A stretch of 64,000 nucleotides of DNA from Paenibacillus timonensis. GTDB lineage: Bacteria > Bacillota > Bacilli > Paenibacillales > Paenibacillaceae. A model generated the notes under the pieces. It did no database searches, had not been told where the DNA came from, and worked only from the letters and a program-made list of their open reading frames with translations. The position numbers and the translations under genes were made by a program. The DNA lies in contig NZ_WNZY01000010.1 in NCBI RefSeq assembly GCF_009725205.1, forward strand, positions 124,001 through 188,000. The letters run 5' to 3'. Position 1 is the first letter of the stretch; every line of letters starts with the position of its first letter. Positions 1 to 8,300 of the stretch are shown here, piece by piece.

Positions 1-1
1 T

Positions 2-349
2 CATCGTGCCCGTCCCACATTACATCGAATTGTAAATGCAAACGGGTTTAGTTTTCCCAGCGGACACTCTATGGCTGCTTTTAGTTTGTATGGAATTCTC
101 GCCTATTTACTCTGGCGCCATATATCAACACCCGTTGGCCGTGGATTGTTAATCATAATTAGCATCATGATGATCACCGCAATTGGAGTCAGCCGTATCT
201 ATTTAGGCGTACATTATCCAAGTGATGTTCTTGGAGGATTCTTAGCAAGCGGCAGCTGGTTAACGGTTTCCATTTGGTTTTATCAGAGGTATCTGGAAAA
301 AAGGAAACCGAAGGTTTCAGCTGAAAAAACGAGGGAGATAAGGAAATGA
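2..349 (+). CDS. PAP2-family phosphatase, C-terminal part (5' end outside window)
   Basis: The reading frame is open from the window edge, so the start lies upstream. The visible 115 residues hold two signature blocks of the PAP2 (type 2 phosphatidic acid phosphatase) superfamily: FSFPSGHSM near the beginning and SRIYLGVHYPSDVLGGF about 40 residues later, which carry the catalytic histidines and aspartate. Hydrophobic segments between and after them fit a membrane-embedded enzyme. Such proteins remove phosphate from lipid phosphates such as undecaprenyl pyrophosphate or phosphatidylglycerol phosphate; the substrate cannot be told from the sequence. A basic cytoplasmic tail ends the protein. 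No clear terminator follows. Confidence 0.88.
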   Translation, partial: HRARPTLHRIVNANGFSFPSGHSMAAFSLYGILAYLLWRHISTPVGRGLLIIISIMMITAIGVSRIYLGVHYPSDVLGGFLASGSWLTVSIWFYQRYLEKRKPKVSAEKTREIRK

Positions 350-388
350 GGGTGTTGACGGGAGGGCCCGCAAACCGAAAAAATATCA

Positions 389-439
389 TTGACATAGGGC
401 TGAATATAAAATAACATACGTAATATAACAAGTGTTATT
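389..439 (+). promoter_or_regulatory. Promoter and probable TetR operator
   Basis: A -35 box TTGACA (389-394) and a -10-like TAACAT (412-417) are separated by 17 bp. An inverted repeat, AATAACA (410-416) and TGTTATT (433-439), overlaps the -10 box and the expected start of transcription. TetR regulators usually bind such a palindrome in front of their own gene, so autoregulation is inferred. Confidence 0.55.
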
Positions 440-463
440 AAACGTGAGCGAGGAGGAAACCAT

Positions 464-1045
464 ATGCCCCCGAAACCGAAGGTGACGCGGGAGATCGTAT
501 TGGATGCGGCGCTGGAGCTGCTGCGTGAAGAGGGAATGGATGCCGTCAATGCGCGAAACGTCGCGAAGAAGCTGGGCACTTCCACGCAGCCGATTTTTAG
601 CCACTTTGCTTCGATGGAGGAATTAAGGGAAGCGATATCCGCCTATGCGGAGCATCTCTACAACACGGCGATGCTGGAGGCGATGCAGGGCGGCGGGAAC
701 GGCTTTCTGGAGATGGGTCTCGCGTATATCCGGTTTGCACGGACGGAGAAGAAGCTATTCCAGCTTCTGTTTATGTCGAACCGGCTGCAGCAGGAGAAGG
801 TGACCGAGATTGCCGGCTCCACCGAAGGCGACGAACAGGTGATTGCGATGATCGGGAGCATGACCGGACTTTCGCCCGATCTAGCGCGGAGGTTATATGC
901 CGGGATCTGGTATACGACGCACGGAATTGCTTCTTTGGTCGCCACGAATAGCAGCACGATGGACGACGGGGAGGCACGAGACGTGTTAGGCAGCATATTT
1001 AAAGGCTTGCTGGTTGTACTCAAAAAAGAAGGCGAGGAGCTTTAA
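464..1045 (+). CDS. TetR/AcrR-family transcriptional regulator
   Basis: The 193-residue protein has the family's usual size. An N-terminal TetR helix-turn-helix covers about residues 8-55 (REIVLDAALELLREEG ... GTSTQPIFSHFASMEEL) and is followed by an all-helical ligand-sensing half without a recognisable ligand signature. The start is fixed by an AGGAGG-type ribosome site just upstream. It is followed after 2 bp by a CPBP-family membrane protease, so the two form an operon and the regulator probably represses both through the palindrome at the promoter. The inducer is unknown. Confidence 0.9.
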   Translation: MPPKPKVTREIVLDAALELLREEGMDAVNARNVAKKLGTSTQPIFSHFASMEELREAISAYAEHLYNTAMLEAMQGGGNGFLEMGLAYIRFARTEKKLFQLLFMSNRLQQEKVTEIAGSTEGDEQVIAMIGSMTGLSPDLARRLYAGIWYTTHGIASLVATNSSTMDDGEARDVLGSIFKGLLVVLKKEGEEL

Positions 1046-1047
1046 CC

Positions 1048-1791
1048 ATGTCCGAGAAATTCATCACCAAACATCCCTATCTTGCAGCCGTCATCGCGGC
1101 ACTGATCTGCACTTTTCTGACCGCTGTCGGCTCTGCGGCAGCCCAAGTCGCCGAATTGGCGGAAGTCCCGTCTTACCTTATCATGACAGCGTCCGTGGTT
1201 TTATCCATCTTGGTGGGCCTGTGGTTGTTGCGCCGTTCCCGGCTTTCGGCTGAAGAGATCGGCTTTCGCCGCCCTGCCTCGGGTAGCGTACGCTCCATTT
1301 GGTTAGGCGTGCCGTTGTTGCTGTTGGAGGTCATTCCGCTCGTCGCCTACGGTCCCGACGCGTATACCCGTCCGGGGGCCGAATACGCCGTGCTTGCTCT
1401 GTTCACCATTATGGTAGGCTTTAACGAGGAGCTTTATTTTCGAGGATTGGCCTTTTCCTTCCTATCCCGATTAACCCGTAAACAGGCCGTGATCGGCTCG
1501 TCCATCGTCTTCGGCGTGCTGCATGCCGCCAACGCCCTGAGCGGAACGAATCCGGTCGAGGTGTTGCTGCAGATCGTCTTCGCTTTTCTCGTTGGCCTTG
1601 TATTGGCACTCATCATCAGTATTACCCGCAGTCTTTGGATCGGCATTGTATGGCATGCAGTACATAACTTCCTTTCCTTCAGCACGGAGATGGTCTTCGA
1701 CCAAACGGCTTTGGTGGTAGTTTCGGCCCAGGTACTGATTTTGTTGATCTTCACGGTTGGGTTATGGAAACGCGGAACGGCAGCAGCCTGA
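1048..1791 (+). CDS. CPBP-family intramembrane metalloprotease (Abi/CAAX-like)
   Basis: This is a 247-residue integral membrane protein with about seven or eight hydrophobic segments. It shows the family's catalytic blocks: EELYFRG (EExxxR motif), then FGVLHA, then WIGIVWHAVHNF with the third histidine. The family includes eukaryotic CAAX prenyl proteases and bacterial proteins linked to bacteriocin self-immunity or stress signalling; the bacterial substrate is generally unknown. Translation begins 2 bp after the TetR gene, with a GAGGAG site inside the end of that gene, so expression is coupled. A terminator follows at 1825. Confidence 0.88.
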   Translation: MSEKFITKHPYLAAVIAALICTFLTAVGSAAAQVAELAEVPSYLIMTASVVLSILVGLWLLRRSRLSAEEIGFRRPASGSVRSIWLGVPLLLLEVIPLVAYGPDAYTRPGAEYAVLALFTIMVGFNEELYFRGLAFSFLSRLTRKQAVIGSSIVFGVLHAANALSGTNPVEVLLQIVFAFLVGLVLALIISITRSLWIGIVWHAVHNFLSFSTEMVFDQTALVVVSAQVLILLIFTVGLWKRGTAAA

Positions 1792-1824
1792 CGCGAACTA
1801 AGGCGATGCTAATTACGATTTATC

Positions 1825-1849
1825 AAGCACCTTTTTGGGTGCTTTTTTT
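1825..1849 (+). terminator. Rho-independent terminator after the TetR-CPBP operon
   Basis: The stem AAGCACC / GGTGCTT (1825-1831 and 1838-1844) has a 6-nt loop and runs into a T tract ending near 1849. Confidence 0.9.
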
Positions 1850-1932
1850 ATTTGTTCAGCAAGAGTAAATGTCTATGCATATGATTTCTTTCTGACATAG
1901 GATGTCTTGATATTGATATAAGGAGGATGTCT

Positions 1933-2352
1933 ATGGCGGCACATGGGAAGGTAAGTCCTCAATTCAGAAGACTGTGTAACCAATTCGGCAAAATCTTGGG
2001 CGGCGAATCCGAGATCGAAGAAGGTCCGGTCTGTTTCGTTACGCGGATGACGAATCTGCGCGAGTCGATCTTGAGAAGAAGAACGCGGTCTCCTTTGGTT
2101 CAGATGCAAATGTTTTCGTTTGAATCGCTGGATAAGTCGGGGCGCGCGCTTTGTCTGGGGGAGACGGCCTTGCATCAGAATCAGGTCAACCGTTTGATCA
2201 CGAACCTCCGGAAGCGGGGGATCAAAGTGACAGCCGTTCATAACCACTGGCTGAAGGAAAATCCACGGTTGATGTATATCCACTGGGAGGCTGTCTCGGA
2301 TCCTATTGAGTTTGCTAGAAAAACCAAAGCTTCAATTGCCTTTTTGGGTTAG
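1933..2352 (+). CDS. DUF1259 (LppY/LpqO-like) protein, copy 1
   Basis: This 139-residue protein has no signal peptide. It resembles the DUF1259 family by the block VTAVHNHW followed about 10 residues later by LMYIHWE; these conserved histidines and acids could bind metal, but no reaction is established. The start at 1933 is preferred over the in-frame ATG at 1927 because the ribosome site AGGAGG (1921-1926) abuts the latter and lies 6 bp before the former. A paralogue follows about 50 bp downstream, so this is a tandem duplication. I cannot assign a function. Confidence 0.72.
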   Translation: MAAHGKVSPQFRRLCNQFGKILGGESEIEEGPVCFVTRMTNLRESILRRRTRSPLVQMQMFSFESLDKSGRALCLGETALHQNQVNRLITNLRKRGIKVTAVHNHWLKENPRLMYIHWEAVSDPIEFARKTKASIAFLG

Positions 2353-2404
2353 TCCGGCTTTGTTTCGTGATTTGATTATCGGATGAATGGAAAGGATGAA
2401 TGCA

Positions 2405-2827
2405 ATGGCGGCACAAGTGAAGGCAAGTCCTCGTTTTCGAAGATTGTGTAACGAGTTTTCTAGCATTTTAGGCGGAACGGAACATGAGATCACCAAAGGC
2501 CCCGTTTGTTTTGTCAGCCGAAATCGAAGAATCAATGCTGCAATATTGAGGAGAAAAACGACTTCCCCGTTGATCCGTTATCAGCTGTTCTCGTTTGAGT
2601 CATTGGATCGCTCAGGTCGTGCCCTTTGTTTGGGGGAAACGGCTCTCTTCCAAAGCCAGGTCAATCGGTTGTTAACCAATTTGCGCAAAAACGGGATTAA
2701 AGTAACGGCGGTTCACAATCACTGGCTCTTTGATAGTCCGCGGCTGATGTATGTTCACTGGGAATCCATTGATGATCCGATTGATTTTGCCAAAAAAGTA
2801 AAGCGCTCTATCGCATTCTTGGGCTAA
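2405..2827 (+). CDS. DUF1259 (LppY/LpqO-like) protein, copy 2
   Basis: At 140 residues it is clearly homologous to the preceding gene along its whole length, for example GRALCLGETAL, VTAVHNHW and SIAFLG are identical in both. The start at 2405 follows a GGAAAGG ribosome site by about 9 bp and gives an N-terminus (MAAQVKASPRFRRL) that matches copy 1; an in-frame ATG at 2396 is the alternative. Copies differ mostly in charged surface positions, so both seem to be under selection. Probably cotranscribed with copy 1; no clear terminator follows. Confidence 0.72.
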   Translation: MAAQVKASPRFRRLCNEFSSILGGTEHEITKGPVCFVSRNRRINAAILRRKTTSPLIRYQLFSFESLDRSGRALCLGETALFQSQVNRLLTNLRKNGIKVTAVHNHWLFDSPRLMYVHWESIDDPIDFAKKVKRSIAFLG

Positions 2828-3007
2828 TTGCACGGCGGCGGATGGTGGATTTCAGTTCCACGGTTCGCCTCTTTTATTTTCGAATCGCCCTAGCCTAAAG
2901 TCTAGCTTCCAAACACCACCTAAGACGGTTATATCGCGCCAATACGGTAGTTATAATGGGTTTATAAACTTTGCGCGTGACTGATGAAGGTAAAGGAGTG
3001 TTTGAAA

Positions 3008-3790
3008 GTGAAAGCAGTAGAAGCGACGAATGTGGCGAAAGTGGGGAAGGTGAATTGGGCGCTGTTTAATCCCAAGACCTATGCAACGATGCTCTATCTC
3101 TTGCTCTCTCTCCCGTTGGGGATTATTTATTTGACGGTAGCAATCACGGGGCTGGCCCTTTCCATTGCGTTGACTCCGGTGTTTATCGGGATCCCGATGT
3201 TTTTTGGAATGGCCAAGCTGTTGAATGGGATTGTGAGCTTTGAGCAAAGTCTGATTCGGCATATTTTAAGGTTGCCGGTTCCGCCCGCGGCGGTTCCAAA
3301 CTACGCACAAGCAGAGGCTGGACAAAATTGGTTTATGCGTATGGTGAAGGGGTTTGACGGGGAGTTGTTCTTCCGAAATCTGATGCTCGTGATCCTTCGT
3401 TTCATCACCGGCATCGTCTTCTTTGCGGTGATGGTCACGGCCCTTGCCCTAGGGATCGGCTTTATTGCCCTTCCCGTCGTGCATATCATTCTGATGAATG
3501 AAATGAAGCTGGATATTTTGGAAAACACCCTATTCACGTATTTCCATATCGATTGGACCTATAATCAGCAGTATCTGCTCTCCGAAGGCATTGGCCTGGT
3601 GTTGTTCTGGGTCGCCCTTCGCGTCGTGAATGGATTGATGCAGGTTCAACGCAGAATCATGTATGTGGACGAGGCTTATCTGCAGCCGACGCCAGAGCCG
3701 GCTCCAACTCAATTCCATGCGCCTGTTCAGCCGCAATATGAGGAATACCTGGATGAGCAACCTGGGCAAGAGAAGTTGTGGTTGGCTTAG
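3008..3790 (+). CDS. Membrane protein with putative 'sensor' domain
   Basis: It has about 260 residues and four hydrophobic segments in two pairs (TMLYLLLSLPLGIIYLTVA, then a second about 20 residues on; the pair recurs near residue 130). This layout and the motif LLLSLPLGIIYL match the 'putative sensor' domain that often precedes histidine kinases or DUF1700-like regulators in Firmicutes. Here it stands alone, with a proline- and glutamine-rich C-terminal tail and no kinase. GTG at 3008 is chosen because it lies 9 bp after the AAGGAG site (2993-2998); TTG at 3002 or ATG at 2984 are alternatives. A strong terminator ends the unit. Confidence 0.65.
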   Translation: MKAVEATNVAKVGKVNWALFNPKTYATMLYLLLSLPLGIIYLTVAITGLALSIALTPVFIGIPMFFGMAKLLNGIVSFEQSLIRHILRLPVPPAAVPNYAQAEAGQNWFMRMVKGFDGELFFRNLMLVILRFITGIVFFAVMVTALALGIGFIALPVVHIILMNEMKLDILENTLFTYFHIDWTYNQQYLLSEGIGLVLFWVALRVVNGLMQVQRRIMYVDEAYLQPTPEPAPTQFHAPVQPQYEEYLDEQPGQEKLWLA

Positions 3791-3820
3791 ATATGGTTTG
3801 GATATCCCCTTGATACACAA

Positions 3821-3853
3821 GAAGAGTTATCGGATCACTTCCGATAACTCTTC
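3821..3853 (+). terminator. Rho-independent terminator
   Basis: A perfect 13-bp stem (3821-3833 with 3841-3853, arms GAAGAGTTATCGG and its complement) has a 7-nt loop and is followed by a T-rich stretch. Confidence 0.85.
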
Positions 3854-3962
3854 TTTGTTTATTGATCATCGGCCATTCCCAGACCGCCGTTATCATATAA
3901 GGAATATGGATAACGTGGTAGAAGAAGGGGGAAAATACTCAAAGAAAATGGGGGGCTAAATA

Positions 3963-5159
3963 ATGACAAGAGAAAACTATCAAAACAATTTTATTGAAGA
4001 AACATTTGTTGTCGATTGGATGGCTGTTGCAGGATGGATTGCAGCAGGAATTGTTAGCAAATTGGCCGGAGATACGATTGGAGTAGAATTAGAAAAACTA
4101 CTTGGCATTGAATCATCTACTGATCAATTAATACGAAGTTCGGTTGATGAAATCTGCCAACGGATTGATCAAATCGTAAATCAACAATTTATTGAGGAAT
4201 GGTCTGCCGATCTTGAAGCCGTAAGAAAAGACATTCTAATGTATTTACCCAAGCAAGATACGGATATGATCAAACAACTTGAAGGAAAGGTTCATATTTT
4301 GGCGGAGCGTTTTATCATGGAGGGCACTAAAACTTTAGGACCTTTCATGATCTCTGCAAGTATGGATTTAGTATGTCTAAGATATCTATCGAGCACCAAT
4401 GGAGCTTTTGTTCAAGACTTGACGAGTCGTGCAAAGGAATACGCAGATTGGGCGGAGGCAAAATCAACGGAGATTATAGAATTGGCAAAAACCTTTGTCT
4501 CTTCATCCTGTAGCAGCGGTAGAGGCTTGCCCGTAGGAGATATGGACCCTCAAAATTATGCCTATTACACTTCACAGTGGGGCAAAAAAAAACATAGATG
4601 GAGTGGATCTGAGAATTTATCTGTCTATAAGGGAAGATGTGAAGAGAATCGACTGAATCATTACAATAATACTGTGGTTCCGGCCCTGGAAAGACATAAC
4701 CAGATCATCGATTGTGTTAAATTGTGGAGAAGTATACCCGCAAATACATCGATTGTATTTAGAGATGTGGAAAATTCACTTCAATATAGATGCAAAAACC
4801 ATTCTTTGGAAAGTGGTGTAATTGTCCAAGGGAATGATCGAGACGGACAGTACAGCAATCCGAGTATCCACTATGATTTAATGAATTTACCAGAAAATAC
4901 AACGATCCATTTCTATTCAAAAACTCGGGCAGATAAAGAGATAAATAGAATTGGTGAAATTGTGATATGGGAACTTGGTTCTGAAAATGTTCCTGTTAGT
5001 TCAGGTCAATTTAAGGTGTCGATCGATTGGAACGTAAATAAAGTTGTCGCCATAAAGAAAGAACCAAACTCGAACATTAGATGCGAGATCTATTGGCATG
5101 ATAATGAGGAAGTAAACACAATTGTAGATGTCCAGGAAACGAGAATTGAAATTATTTAG
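3963..5159 (+). CDS. AT-rich orphan protein of unknown function
   Basis: I do not recognise this 398-residue protein. Residues about 15-50 form an alanine- and glycine-rich hydrophobic segment (DWMAVAGWIAAGIVSKLAGD). Residues 50-180 look like long amphipathic helices. The second half, from about residue 200, looks beta-rich, with many polar and aromatic residues. A helical, partly hydrophobic N-terminal half joined to a beta-rich C-terminal half recalls bacterial pore-forming or crystal-type toxins, but no family motif supports that. No signal peptide is seen. The gene is visibly more AT-rich than all its neighbours and is bounded by terminators on both sides, which suggests a transferred single-gene cassette. 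The start at 3963 follows a G-rich ribosome site. Confidence 0.7.
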   Translation: MTRENYQNNFIEETFVVDWMAVAGWIAAGIVSKLAGDTIGVELEKLLGIESSTDQLIRSSVDEICQRIDQIVNQQFIEEWSADLEAVRKDILMYLPKQDTDMIKQLEGKVHILAERFIMEGTKTLGPFMISASMDLVCLRYLSSTNGAFVQDLTSRAKEYADWAEAKSTEIIELAKTFVSSSCSSGRGLPVGDMDPQNYAYYTSQWGKKKHRWSGSENLSVYKGRCEENRLNHYNNTVVPALERHNQIIDCVKLWRSIPANTSIVFRDVENSLQYRCKNHSLESGVIVQGNDRDGQYSNPSIHYDLMNLPENTTIHFYSKTRADKEINRIGEIVIWELGSENVPVSSGQFKVSIDWNVNKVVAIKKEPNSNIRCEIYWHDNEEVNTIVDVQETRIEII

Positions 5160-5176
5160 ACCCTGGATTTTTCGAC

Positions 5177-5219
5177 AGGGTTCTGTCATTCGTGAAAATG
5201 CATGCAGAGCCCTTTTTTT
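5177..5219 (+). terminator. Rho-independent terminator of the orphan gene
   Basis: The stem AGGGTTCTG (5177-5185) pairs with CAGAGCCCT (5205-5213) with one G-U pair and is followed by seven T. Confidence 0.75.
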
Positions 5220-5254
5220 GCTATATAGGAGCGTTCATCCCCGCCTTCTATAAC

Positions 5255-5280
5255 CGAATCTATAACCGCGGTTAGATTCG
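5255..5280. repeat. Inverted repeat upstream of the SLH-protein promoter
   Basis: CGAATCTATAACCG (5255-5268) is followed directly by CGGTTAGATTCG (5269-5280). The arms are complementary over 12 bp with a 2-nt bulge. It overlaps the position where a -35 box for the -10 at 5299 would lie, so it could be an activator or repressor site. Confidence 0.5.
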
Positions 5281-5298
5281 ATAGCCGATGAGATCTTT

Positions 5299-5326
5299 TA
5301 TAATTTTAGAATGATTATCATTCGGT
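5299..5326 (+). promoter_or_regulatory. -10 box with overlapping Fur-box-like operator
   Basis: A consensus -10 box TATAAT lies at 5299-5304 with only a poor -35. Just after it, GAATGATTATCATTC (5309-5323) is a perfect 7-1-7 inverted repeat whose central 13 bases equal the core of the classical Fur box (AATGATWATCATT). Its position over the expected transcription start is typical of Fur repression. Iron control is inferred. Confidence 0.6.
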
Positions 5327-5353
5327 GAAAGAGAGAAGGAAGGGTTGAACGGA

Positions 5354-8300
5354 ATGAAGCGTTTTTTCATAGGGTTGATGGTACTGTCGTTGGTGTTGGG
5401 TGTCCCGCCAATGGCCGTTTTCGCGGATCCGGAAGGATTGGCGATGGCGGGAAACGGGACGGCGGGGGATCCGTTTATCGTCACGACGCTGGATCAGCTT
5501 GATGAAGTACGGGGCAACTTGACGGCCCACTATCGGCTTGGCGCGGATATCGATGCGTCGGCGACGGCGGGTTGGGACGGCGGAGCGGGCTGGATGCCGA
5601 TTGGGGAAAGAGGCAGCGGGGACAGCTCCAAGCAGTTCACGGGGGTGTTCGACGGGGCAGGTCATGTCATCCGTAACCTGACGATCAATCGGCCGTCTCA
5701 GGATGGGGTGGGGCTGTTTGGAATGATTGGCACGGGAGGCATGGTTCGAGATCTAGGGATGGAGGGCGGTATCATCACGGGCGGCACCTCTACCGGCGCA
5801 CTGGCAGGGAACAATAACGGGACGATCGAGCAGTCCCATGCCGGGGTCGATGTATGGGGATCTGGAGTGGTTGGGGGGCTGGTTGGTTACGAATACGGCC
5901 AGATTCTCGCCTCGTACGCTACGGGGAATGTCAGCGGAACGAATAATGTCGGAGGATTGGTAGGACGCAGCGATGGAACGGTAACGGAATCGTATGCGAC
6001 CGGTCATGTGGAAGGAAATGACACGGTTGGCGGACTTATCGGGCTGAAGGAAGGGGGGGAGTTAAGTCGATCCTATTTTGCCGGTACGGTTCATGGAAGT
6101 GGTAATTACATAGGCGGTTTGGCGGGGTATCTGTCCGGTGGAATCGTAAGCACATCCTATAACATCGGGTCTGTCAGCGGAGACAAAACCGTTGGCGGAC
6201 TGGTCGGCATGGCGGTAGATGGCTACATCGGTAAGTCTCATGCCTCCGGTCAGGTTACTGCTCCCGCAGGTGATGTCGGCGGTGTGCTTGGTGCCAATAA
6301 CGGTACCTTTATGGAAGGTAACTACTGGGATGAAGAGACTTCAGGGCAGGCGGACGGGTGCGGCTACTTTAATGATGCTTACGAGAAGGTTTCTTGTGAC
6401 GCGACAAGCCTAACAACCGCACAAGCGCTGAGCCAAGCGAGCTACACCGGGTTGGATTTCACGGCGGACTGGTTCATGATGGAAGATTCAACGCGGCCTT
6501 TCCTTCGGGCGGAATGGTCACAGGTTGTCGGCAACGCCCATCAACTACAATTGATGGCGATGGATCTGACGGCGGATTATACGCTGGTAAGCGATATGGA
6601 TTTCGGCACGGTGTTCACGGACGATAGCCGGGCCGATATGTGGGCCACGAGCGACGAGGATGGGGCGGGCTTCGCGCCAATTGGCGATGCGACGCTCGGC
6701 CCCTTCACCGGGCAGCTCGATGGCCAAGGGCATGCGGTTCGCGGCTTATTCATCAACCGCCCGGGAACCGTCCAGGTCGGGTTGATTGGGAGTCTCGGCG
6801 TTGGAGGCCGCGTGCACGGCATTGGGGTAGAGGGCGGCCGCATCAACGGAGGATACTCCAGCGGCGGCTTAATCGGGGATATGAGCGGGGGGACCGTCGA
6901 GTTGTCCTATTCGACAGCCAGCGTAAGCGGCATTGAGAAAGTCGGGGGCCTGGTGGGTAATATGTATCCCGGCGTCATCGCGAAATCGTTCGCGGGAGGC
7001 GATGTCTCCGGCTGGATGGTGGTTGGCGGCCTGGTGGGCCGTGCCGATCTGGGGAGTTTAATTGAAGATGCTTATGCCACCGGTTCCGTTGCGGGGAGCT
7101 CCGAAACCGGCGGTCTGATCGGACGACATGTCGGAACGGTCAACCGGGCTTATGCCGCAGGGAATGTCCCAGGCTCCGGTTCCGAAATCGGAGGGTTGGT
7201 AGGCCGGGATTTCAGCCCGACTTCCAGCGTCACCGCGGGATATTATGATGCTGCAACAACGGGCCATGGAGGCGGGAAGCCGACTGCAGCGATGAAGAGC
7301 AAATCCACGTTCGAGACGTGGGATTTTAATGGGACCTGGACGATCGAGGAAGGGAAATCGTATCCGGCCTTGCAAGGCATTGCCGCGAATCTCGGCATTG
7401 ACACCGCTCCCCCGGCGATCGTGAACCTACGAGTCGAAGCTCCAAATCACCTTGTGGTGACTTTGGATGAAGAGGTAAACCTGCTTGCAACGGGAGGGTT
7501 TTTCGTATCCGCAGACGGTGTTGGAATTGGGGTTCTTGATACCGTAAAAACCGGAGCGAAAACCTTAGAGTTGACGGTCGGCGAGGAGCTGCATAGCGGA
7601 CAGGACATCCAGCTGTCCTATGACGCGAATGTGGGAAATGTCTCCGATCTGGCGGGTCATCCGCTGCTCAGTGTGGCAGATCAACCTTGGCCGCCGGAGA
7701 TTACGATTACGATGACCACGTCAAATGGGGACGAATATCTAGACGGAACGTGGACGAACCAGCCAGTGACGGTGAGCGCTTCGGTTTATGGAGATTCTGC
7801 AGACGTCACCGAGTTTGTTTATTCATTGGATGGCGGGGATACCTGGACGGCGTACACGTCGAGCCTTGAGCTTCGGGATGACGGCGTACATGTCCTCGAT
7901 TTCAAGGCGGCTAATTCGGCGGGGATGGAAACGACGATACGGCGTACGGTGAAAATCAGCGCCAGCGGGCTGACCTTGACCCCGGAGATGGTTCAAGCGG
8001 ATGGCAGTCCTTATGGGGAAGGGGACTGGACGAACCAGAGCGTTACCGTCAGTGTGTACGCTGCGGGGGGGTTCGGCGAGATCGTTTCCTTTACCTATAC
8101 GATAGATGGCGGGTCGCCGCAAGCGTATGCGAATGAGACGCCGGTCGAAATCACCGGGGATGGGGATCATCGAGTTGTTTTCGAAGCGGAGGATGAAGCT
8201 GGACATCGTCTGTCCGAAGAGATGAAGGTGAGGATCGATCAAACGCCTCCTACTATCGATTTCTCCCCGAACGGGCGGGAAGTCGCGGAGGGTTCGGCTT

